64,000 nucleotides of DNA from Cellulosimicrobium sp. CUA-896 (GTDB lineage Bacteria; Actinomycetota; Actinomycetes; Actinomycetales; Cellulomonadaceae), in NCBI RefSeq assembly GCF_001942335.1, contig NZ_MKKH01000002.1, positions 40,873 to 104,872 on the forward strand, written 5' to 3'. This document shows, piece after piece, positions 57,837 to 64,000 of this stretch (position 1 is the first letter of the stretch; each line of letters opens with the position of its first letter). The notes beneath the pieces were generated by a model, which saw only the letters and a program-made list of their open reading frames with translations, was not told the DNA's origin and did not search any database. Both the position numbers and the translations under genes were made by a program.

Positions 57837-60800
57837 ACGGCGACCTCGTCGACCGCGCCGCGCAGCGGGTAGCCGCCGCCCGGCTCGTTGCCGACGAGCA
57901 GCGGCAGGTCGTTGGCCGCCACGGCTGCCGGCCCGGGGACCGACCCCTGCTCGACGCCGTCGACGAAGAGGCGCACCCGCGAGCCGTCGAACGTGCCGAC
58001 GAGGTGCACCCATCGCTGCCCGTCGGCCGGGTACGCGGAGGTCGCGTCCGCCCGGTGGGCGTTGCCGGCCGACGCCTGGTCGAGGCGGAAGAACGCGCGG
58101 CCGTTGCTCGCGAGCCCGAGCTCGTAGCCGTCCACCGTGTACCCCTGCGCCTTCTTGACGACGTACTGCGTCGCCACCCGCTCGGGCCGCACCCACGCGG
58201 AGACGGTCAGGCCGTCCTGCGGGTCGAGCCCGTCGGCGTCGGGGACGGTCACGAGGCCCGAGACGCCGTCGAGGCGCACCGCCCCGCCGACCACGCCCGG
58301 GACGCGCGTCACCCCGCCGGAGGTCGCGCCGCTGCGCGCCCAGCCGGAGCCGTCGAGCACCGCGGTGCCGGACGGCTCGCCCAGGCCCCACGACCCCTGG
58401 ACGCCGGCGGCGAGGAGCACGGTCACCGTCACGGTCGCGGGTTCCGACCACACGCCGTCCGCGCCGGCGCGCACCGTGAACGTGTCCGTGCCGACGACGC
58501 CGGCGGCCGGCGTGTAGCGCACGGTGCGCGTCGCCGGGTCGAGCACCTCGGTCGTCCCAGCGGTCGGCTCGTCGACGACCTCGACGGCGAGCACCGCGCC
58601 GTCCGCTCCCGAGACCGCGAGCGGCACCTCCACGGCTGTCCCCGCGGTCGTCGTGAGCGCCGCGTCGTCCACGACCGGCGGAGCGGCCGGCTCGACGGGC
58701 GGGTCGGTCGGGTCTGTGGGCTCCACCGGCGGGTCGGCCGGGTCCGTCGGCTCGACCGGCGGGTCGGCCGGGTCCGTCGGCTCGACCGGCGGGTCGGTCG
58801 GGTCCGTCGGCTCGACCGGCGGGTCGGTCGGGTCCGTGGGACCGGTGGGCTCCGTCGTCGGGTCCGTCGGCTCCGGCTCGGTCGGGACGGAGCCCTCCGG
58901 TGCCCCGGGCTGGGCGTCCGCGGTCGCGGACAGACCCGCGACCTGCGCGGCCGTGAGCGCACGGTCGTAGAGCCGCACCTCGTCGACGGCTCCGCGCAGC
59001 GGGTAGCCGCCCGCCGGCTGGTCGCCGACGACGAGCGGGAGGGCGTTGGTCGCGACGCTCGACGGCCCGGCGACGGATGCCACCTCGACGCCGTCGACGA
59101 ACAGGCGCACGCGGTCGCCGTCGAACGTGCCCGCGAGGTGCACCCAGGTGCGCCCGTCCGCGGGCAGCGCCGTGGACGCGTCCGCCCGGTAGGAGTTGCC
59201 GCCGCTCGCCTGGTTCACGCGGAAGAACGGCCGGCCGGTGCTCGCGACCGCGAGCTCGTACCCGTCCACCTGGTACCCGTCGGCCTTCTTCACGACGTAC
59301 TGCGTGTCCGTGCGCTCGAGCCGCACCCACGCCGAGACGGTCAGCGCCGCGGAGACGTCGAGCGCCGCGGCGTCGGGCACCGTGACGCGCCCGGTCGCGC
59401 CGTCGAACCGCACGGCCGAGCCGGAGACCCCCGGGACCCAGGCGGACCCGCCCGACAGCGCGCCGTCGAGGTCCCGCCCGGACGCGTCGCCTGCGACCGT
59501 GCCCGCCCCCTCGTCGAGGGACCAGGACCCGCGCAGGCCCGCCTCGGCGACGACGGCGAGCGTCACGGTCGCGGGCTGCGACCACGCGCCGCCGCCCGCG
59601 CGGACCCGGAACGTGAACGAGTCCGTCCCGACGAACCCGGCACGCGGGGCGTAGGTGTACGTGCCCGTGGAGGTGCCGGTGAGGGTGAGCGTGCCCGACG
59701 TCGGGGCCGTGACGACCTGGAACTCGGGCGTGCCCGACGCGACCTGGGCCCCGAGGACGCCGCTCACCGGGGTCCCGGACGTGGTGGACGCCGAGCCCGG
59801 GAGCGCGACCGGCGCGGCCGGCGGCGGCGTCGTGCCGGAGTGCAGCGCCGCGACGTCGGCCGCGGACAGCGCCCGGCCGTAGACCCGGATGCCGTCGACG
59901 GCACCGCGCAGCGGGTACGCGCCGTCGGCCTGCCCGCCGAGGACCAGCGGCAGGTCGTTGACCTCGACCTCGTCCGGCCCGGCGACGGACGACTGCTGGA
60001 CGCCGTTCACGTACAGGCGCACGCGGTCGCCGTCGAACACGCCGGCGAGGTGCACCCAGGTGCGGCCGTCGCTCGGGTACGCCGACGTCGCCTCGGCGCG
60101 GTGGGCGTTGCCGCTCGAGGCCTGGTTGACGCGGAAGAACGCGCGCCCGCCGCTGGACAGGCCGATCTCGTACCCGTCGGTCTCGTACCCCGCGGCCTTC
60201 TTGACCACGTACTGGGTCGCGACGCGCTCGGGGCGCACCCACGCGGAGACGGTGAGCGCGCCCGCGACGTCGAGCGCGGGGCCGTCGGGCACCGTCACCC
60301 GGCCGGACGACCCGTCCAGGCGGACGGCGGAGCCCGCGACCCCGGGGACCCACGACGCCCCGCCGGAGAGCCGGCCCTGCCCGCCCCAGCCGGACGCGTC
60401 CGCGGTGGGCGTGCCGGAGCCCTCGTCGAGCTCCCACCGTCCGCGCAGGCCGGACTCGTCCGTCACCGCCACGCTCACGCGCGCGGTGTTCGACCACACC
60501 GTGCCCGCACCGACGCGGAACGTGAACGACGCGGCGCCGACGAAGCCGGCGGCGGGCGTGTAGACGAACGCGCCGGTGGCGGGGTTCGTGACCTGCACCG
60601 TGCCCGACGCCGGCCCGGTCACCACCTCGAAACGGTCGCCCGTGCGGGTGCCGGACGCCGTCAGCGTGCCCGCCACGGGCGTGCCACGGGTGGTCGCGAC
60701 GGTCCCGTCGGACGCCACGGGCGCACCCGGGTGCGTCCACGCGAGCCGCGCGGTCCCCGCGGTGCTCGTCGACGCGGCGAGCACCAGCGTCTCGCCGGGC

Positions 60801-62398
60801 ACCTGGTCCTTCGGCCCGGTGGCGTTGTTGTACGCACCGTCGAGGACGACGTCCGCGGCGCCGGAGAAGTCGAGGTCGCCGAGCGGGACGACCTTCTCGA
60901 GGATGTCGTCGAGCTGCTCGCTCGCGGTGTAGACGACGCGCAGCATGCCGGTCTGCTCGTCGATCTGGACGATCGGGCGCGTCCCGCGCCGGTCCACCTC
61001 GCGCAGCGGGTCCCACGTGCCCGACGGCCGGCGCACGAGCAGGGCGATCGTCGTCGCGGACGGGGTGTCGTAGGACGTCTTGACGGCCGCGTAGAGCGTG
61101 CCGTCGGACGCGAGCGCGACGTTGAGGTGGTCGTCCGCCATGCCGTCGCCGAGGTTCAGCGCCGACGACCCGGCCGGCACCTCGTCCGCCGTCCAGGTCT
61201 GCGGGCTCGCGCCGTCCTGGTGCGTGCGGAACCCGAAACGCTCGGTCTGCTGGTTCGACCAGAGCACGCCGATCCGGTTGCCACCGAGCCGCGTGACGAG
61301 CGCGATGTCGTCCTCGGTGACGCCGCTCGCGACCGTGACGGGTGACGAGAAGGTCGTGTACGGCGCGTCGCTCCAGCGCGCGACCACGGACGACGACGTG
61401 TCGGCGACCAGCCACATCCGTCCCGTGGAGTCGACGTCGATCGTCGCCGTCTCGCTGCCGGGGAGGGAGACGGACGTCGCGGTGGTCCGCTGCGACCACG
61501 GCGCGTACGTGTTCGACGATGCGACGTGCTGCAGCGACACGAGCGACGTCGACGGACCGTGCAGGAGCACGTGCACCACGTCGCCGACCGGCTTGACGTC
61601 CGCGCGCACGTCCGTGCGGCTGGAGATGCGCGTCACCGCCGTCCAGGAGGCGGCCCCCGCGTCGTAGCGCCACACCCAGGTGCCCACGGGCGACGTGGAC
61701 GTCGACGCGAGCACGGCCCACCAGGTCCCGTGCGCGCGCCACACCTTCGACTGCGGCTTCTCGCCGGTGTTGCCCGCGATCGGGACGTCCGCCGCCGCGA
61801 GCGTCAGCGCCTCCGACCCGGCCTCCGGGGCCGCGTCGGGCGCGGCGTCCGGCGCGGGCTGCGCGTCCGCCGCCGGCGCCTCGGGCTGCCACGACAGCGT
61901 GAGCAGCCCGCCGTCCGGGTCCTGCGCTCCGACCTCGACCAGGTACTCCTGCCCCTCCTCGGCGTCGAACGTCACGCGCGAGGTCGCGAGGTCGCCGTCG
62001 TCGTCGCCCGCGGCCACGACCGGGCCGTCCGCCGTGCCCGCGCGGACCTCCAGGGTCGTGGGCAGCTCGCTCCCGGCCGTGGAGAACGTCACCGGCCCGG
62101 TGGCGGGCGCGGTCCAGCGCCACCACAGGGACCGCGCGACGAGCGAGGCAGGGCCGGGACCCCGGTGCTCGGCCGGGAACGTGGCGGCCACGTCCTGGCC
62201 GGTCGCGCCGCCGATCGCCCGCGCCTCGCGCGCGACGTCGCCCTCGACCTCGGGCTGCGCGGCGACCGCGTCGGGGGCGGCCCACGGCGACGGGGCGGCC
62301 GACGCCGCGAGGACCGCGGCCACGAGCGCGACGGACGCCGCACCCGCGGTGATGCGCTGGAGCCCGGTGCGCCGGTGGGCGGGAGAGGTGCGTGCCAT
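57785..62398 (-). CDS. Very large secreted protein with three LamG domains
   Basis: 1537 residues, unbroken frame. Signal peptide (GAASVALVAAVLAASAAPSP). Residues about 45-165 form a pre-peptidase C-like beta domain (ARSLWWRWTAPATGPVTFST). Residues about 200-560 are propeller-like repeats (STGRMWLVADTSSSVVARWS). Then alternate Ig/cadherin-like modules (GFVGAASFTFRVGAG) and LamG/concanavalin-like domains at about 650-850, 955-1150 and 1333-1537, each with a near-identical WVHLAGTFDGDRVRLFVDGV type core and YPLRGAVDEVRLYDRALT end. A Pro/Thr/Asp linker of five decapeptides precedes LamG 3. No sortase motif or catalytic site is seen. Inference: it binds or anchors the locus polysaccharide outside the cell. 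Divergent from the last gene. Confidence 0.85.
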   Translation of the reverse strand: MARTSPAHRRTGLQRITAGAASVALVAAVLAASAAPSPWAAPDAVAAQPEVEGDVAREARAIGGATGQDVAATFPAEHRGPGPASLVARSLWWRWTAPATGPVTFSTAGSELPTTLEVRAGTADGPVVAAGDDDGDLATSRVTFDAEEGQEYLVEVGAQDPDGGLLTLSWQPEAPAADAQPAPDAAPDAAPEAGSEALTLAAADVPIAGNTGEKPQSKVWRAHGTWWAVLASTSTSPVGTWVWRYDAGAASWTAVTRISSRTDVRADVKPVGDVVHVLLHGPSTSLVSLQHVASSNTYAPWSQRTTATSVSLPGSETATIDVDSTGRMWLVADTSSSVVARWSDAPYTTFSSPVTVASGVTEDDIALVTRLGGNRIGVLWSNQQTERFGFRTHQDGASPQTWTADEVPAGSSALNLGDGMADDHLNVALASDGTLYAAVKTSYDTPSATTIALLVRRPSGTWDPLREVDRRGTRPIVQIDEQTGMLRVVYTASEQLDDILEKVVPLGDLDFSGAADVVLDGAYNNATGPKDQVPGETLVLAASTSTAGTARLAWTHPGAPVASDGTVATTRGTPVAGTLTASGTRTGDRFEVVTGPASGTVQVTNPATGAFVYTPAAGFVGAASFTFRVGAGTVWSNTARVSVAVTDESGLRGRWELDEGSGTPTADASGWGGQGRLSGGASWVPGVAGSAVRLDGSSGRVTVPDGPALDVAGALTVSAWVRPERVATQYVVKKAAGYETDGYEIGLSSGGRAFFRVNQASSGNAHRAEATSAYPSDGRTWVHLAGVFDGDRVRLYVNGVQQSSVAGPDEVEVNDLPLVLGGQADGAYPLRGAVDGIRVYGRALSAADVAALHSGTTPPPAAPVALPGSASTTSGTPVSGVLGAQVASGTPEFQVVTAPTSGTLTLTGTSTGTYTYAPRAGFVGTDSFTFRVRAGGGAWSQPATVTLAVVAEAGLRGSWSLDEGAGTVAGDASGRDLDGALSGGSAWVPGVSGSAVRFDGATGRVTVPDAAALDVSAALTVSAWVRLERTDTQYVVKKADGYQVDGYELAVASTGRPFFRVNQASGGNSYRADASTALPADGRTWVHLAGTFDGDRVRLFVDGVEVASVAGPSSVATNALPLVVGDQPAGGYPLRGAVDEVRLYDRALTAAQVAGLSATADAQPGAPEGSVPTEPEPTDPTTEPTGPTDPTDPPVEPTDPTDPPVEPTDPADPPVEPTDPADPPVEPTDPTDPPVEPAAPPVVDDAALTTTAGTAVEVPLAVSGADGAVLAVEVVDEPTAGTTEVLDPATRTVRYTPAAGVVGTDTFTVRAGADGVWSEPATVTVTVLLAAGVQGSWGLGEPSGTAVLDGSGWARSGATSGGVTRVPGVVGGAVRLDGVSGLVTVPDADGLDPQDGLTVSAWVRPERVATQYVVKKAQGYTVDGYELGLASNGRAFFRLDQASAGNAHRADATSAYPADGQRWVHLVGTFDGSRVRLFVDGVEQGSVPGPAAVAANDLPLLVGNEPGGGYPLRGAVDEVAVYDRALSAGEVATLAGP
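58689..58838 (-). repeat. Five 30-bp repeats encoding a decapeptide linker
   Basis: Five head-to-tail 30-bp units from 58689 encode repeats of the type DPTDPPVEPT or DPADPPVEPT in the LamG protein linker. The units differ at only a few third or single positions (GGTCGGTCGGGTC versus GGTCGGCCGGGTC). They make an acidic, proline-rich, extended spacer and are likely to vary in number between strains. Confidence 0.9.
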
Positions 62399-62518
62399 GC
62401 GGACGGTCCGGTTCTGCTCGACGGTGCTCGGGGACGACGGCGCGAGTCCCCCTGCGGTGCTCCGTCTACCCAGAATGGAAGCATCCCGACACGCCGGAGG
62501 GGAGCCGTTCAGGCCAAG

Positions 62519-62565
62519 TTCACCCGCTCGAGAGGTTCATGCGGCTCGTGCCGCCGCCGTACCTT
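62519..62565 (+). promoter_or_regulatory. TTCACCCG box and -10 of the last gene
   Basis: TTCACCCG (62519-62526) begins 41 nt before TACCTT (62560-62565), matching the box to -10 spacing at the Wzt-like operon (40) and the GT4 gene at 45542 (40). The gene's ATG at 62613 has AGGAGG upstream, so this transcript would have a leader of about 40 nt. The same 214-bp gap must hold the promoter of the divergent LamG gene, for which no clear -10 was found. Confidence 0.5.
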
Positions 62566-62612
62566 GATCTCTGCCGGTCCGCCGGGACCCATCCCTCGAC
62601 CCAGGAGGCCGC

Positions 62613-64000
62613 ATGGCGCGCCAACGGACCGCGACGGTCGCCAGGCCCCCCGCCGACTCCCCGCGGAGGTCCGCGGCACCGGGCACGGACGTGGACGTGG
62701 ACGTGGACGTCACGACGTTCACCCCGGGCGACTACGCGTTGCACTGGGACGCCGGCCTCGGCGCGTTCCGCCACCAGTACGACCGCGACCTGCAGATGGT
62801 CGCGCTCTGGTCGGGCGCCCGGCACCGCGAGGCCGAGATCCTCGACATCCTCCGCGAGCGCTTCCACGTGCTCGCGGAGATCGAGGTGCGCTGGTCGCCC
62901 GACCGGGTGGTCACCAACTTCGAGCGCCTCTACGGCCAGGGGCTGTGGGGCACGTCGCCGAAGCACCTCGAGGTCGGCGCCGGCCCGTTCCTCCTCCTCG
63001 TGCTGGAGGACCCCGAGCCGCGGTACGCCTACCGCCAGAACGTGTCCGGGTACGTCGAGCCGACGAACGTGCACGTCGCGCAGGCGAAGGCGGCCGCGCG
63101 CCGGCTCGCGGGCGGGTACACCGTCCACTCGAGCAACAACCTGCGCGAGTTCTTCCGCGACACCACGCTGCTGCTGGGTCCCGACCGCCTCGACGAGGTC
63201 CTCGCGCGCGACCCCCACGTCTCCCCCGCGCGGGAGACGCTCGAGGCCGACCTCGTCGGCGACGCCGGCTGGACCGACCTCGACGAGCTCGCCGCGCTCC
63301 TGCGCCGCGCCGGCGAGTACGTCGTGCTGCGCAACTTCGAGGGTCTGCCGGGCGTGCTCGCCGACGACCCCGAGATCGACGTCCTCGCCCGCGACCAGAC
63401 CGACTTCGCGGCGCTGCTCGGCGCGCGCCCGCTGGACCACGACGGCACCGGCGCGCGCTTCGGCACGACCGTCGGGGGCGCTCCCGTGGCGTTCGACGTG
63501 CGCTGGGTCGGCGACGGGTACCTCGACGTGCGCTGGCAGGACGACCTGCTGCGCCGGCGCACCTGGACCCCCGAGGGTCTCGCGGTCCCCCGGGCCGACG
63601 ACCACCTGTTCTCGCTGCTGTACCACGCGAAGGTGCAGAAGCCTGCGGTCAAGCCCGCCTACGTCCCGCGCCTGGGCGCTCTCGCCCGCGACCTCGACCT
63701 GCCCGCGGCGCTCGCCGACGACATCACCACCGACGACGTCGCCGCGCGCGTCCTCGACGGGTTCCTGTCCGGGCACGGCTACACGGTGCCGCGCACGGCG
63801 GACCGCGGCGTGCACCGCAACGACGCGTTCGTCGCGGCCCTGCGCCTGACGACGGTCGAGCCGACGGCCGTCGACCGGGCCCGCAGCGAGCTCGTCGCGG
63901 CGGCCCGCGCCTCGCGCGCCGGCGAGCTCGCCGCACGGGTCGGAGCTCGCGCGGCGCGCCTACCGCGGCGCGCGCGCGCCGGCGGCGGAGGCGGGGCGGC
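62613..64000 (+). CDS. Nucleotidyltransferase-like protein of the glycan locus (partial)
   Basis: More than 460 residues, running off the window end. ATG 62613 after CCAGGAGGCCGC. The N-terminus is basic then acidic (GTDVDVDVDVTTF). Residues about 35-150 include HWDAGLGAFRHQYDRDLQMV and ILDILRERFHVLAEIEVRW. Around residues 225-300, AGEYVVLRNFEGLPG, DDPEIDVLARDQTDF and PVAFDVRWVGDGYLDVRWQD follow the nucleotidyltransferase-fold pattern of an acidic h-D-h pair plus a later Asp. Then HLFSLLYHAKVQKPAVKPAY. I do not recognise a named family. Near 63936 the frame probably slips, since the next frame gives ELARRAYRGARAPAAEAG. Likely involved in the polysaccharide, from its position and shared promoter box. 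Confidence 0.6.
   Translation, partial: MARQRTATVARPPADSPRRSAAPGTDVDVDVDVTTFTPGDYALHWDAGLGAFRHQYDRDLQMVALWSGARHREAEILDILRERFHVLAEIEVRWSPDRVVTNFERLYGQGLWGTSPKHLEVGAGPFLLLVLEDPEPRYAYRQNVSGYVEPTNVHVAQAKAAARRLAGGYTVHSSNNLREFFRDTTLLLGPDRLDEVLARDPHVSPARETLEADLVGDAGWTDLDELAALLRRAGEYVVLRNFEGLPGVLADDPEIDVLARDQTDFAALLGARPLDHDGTGARFGTTVGGAPVAFDVRWVGDGYLDVRWQDDLLRRRTWTPEGLAVPRADDHLFSLLYHAKVQKPAVKPAYVPRLGALARDLDLPAALADDITTDDVAARVLDGFLSGHGYTVPRTADRGVHRNDAFVAALRLTTVEPTAVDRARSELVAAARASRAGELAARVGARAARLPRRARAGGGGGA

Noticed and set aside
58689..58838. CRISPR or minisatellite unrelated to coding
   Set aside because: The 30-bp units are head-to-tail without spacers and lie in frame in the LamG gene, where they encode a decapeptide linker.
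56208..62285. A 2025-codon minus-strand ORF overlapping the LamG gene
   Set aside because: It is an out-of-frame Arg/Gly-rich reading of the same strand; the frame at 57785-62398 has the signal peptide and domains.
43561..64000. Mobile genomic island for the polysaccharide locus
   Set aside because: No integrase, transposase, flanking repeat or clear change in base composition was seen. It may still be strain-variable, but the window gives no direct sign of transfer.

Overview
This window is very GC-rich actinobacterial chromosomal DNA, most likely from a Micrococcales species of the Cellulosimicrobium / Isoptericola / Cellulomonas kind. The reasons are the strong G/C third-position bias, many GTG starts, several TANNNT -10 boxes placed 6-7 nt before a start codon (leaderless transcription), and the conserved actinobacterial block mfd - mazG - eno - ftsB/divIC-like - DUF501 - ppx/gppA. 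The genus is inference. No phage, insertion sequence, CRISPR array or rRNA was seen.

Layout. 0-10.4 kb: an HTH-less LysR-like sensor divergent from DUF5997, a SelW-like protein, DUF2252, an RsmC/RlmG-like methyltransferase, an FKBP, an autoregulated hydrolase-TetR operon, cystathionine beta-synthase, DUF5701 and a Bax-inhibitor-1 family protein. 10.7-14.8 kb: an overlapping four-gene operon of ABC ATPase, permease, histidine kinase and NarL-type regulator, followed by a 512-bp non-coding stretch full of repeats. 15.3-23.3 kb: efflux and regulation, with RND/MarR, MFS/MarR, DUF2236, an ArsR-like regulator with a tiny partner, and a ClgR-like XRE protein. 23.5-25.3 kb: TenA under a TPP riboswitch, two small proteins, and an unusual tRNA with anticodon UAA. 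25.5-43.3 kb: NDH-2, CPA1 antiporter, Ppx, a PAS-GAF-PP2C phosphatase, DUF501, an FtsB-like protein, enolase, MazG, a MacB-like ABC exporter, a lone ectoine hydroxylase (EctD) and Mfd.

43.5-64 kb is a surface-polysaccharide locus. It holds a PAP2 phosphatase, several glycosyltransferases, a Wzt/Wzm-type ABC exporter, two tandem CelD/BcsL (FemAB-like) acyltransferases, a secreted TIM-barrel glycoside hydrolase reminiscent of GH39/PslG, a 1537-residue secreted protein with three LamG domains, and a partial nucleotidyltransferase-like protein. The genes from 50242 to 57836 are nearly all translationally overlapped. Several promoters in this locus share a TTCACCCG box about 40 nt before a TANNNT box, which suggests one dedicated regulator.

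Caution: at least 35 places show a clean one-base reading-frame slip inside otherwise well-conserved proteins, including enolase and Mfd. Nearly all are explained by loss of one G or C. They look like uncorrected sequencing errors, so the affected genes are annotated as intact CDS spanning the slip and the slip position is given in each entry. No residue numbers are exact beyond a slip.
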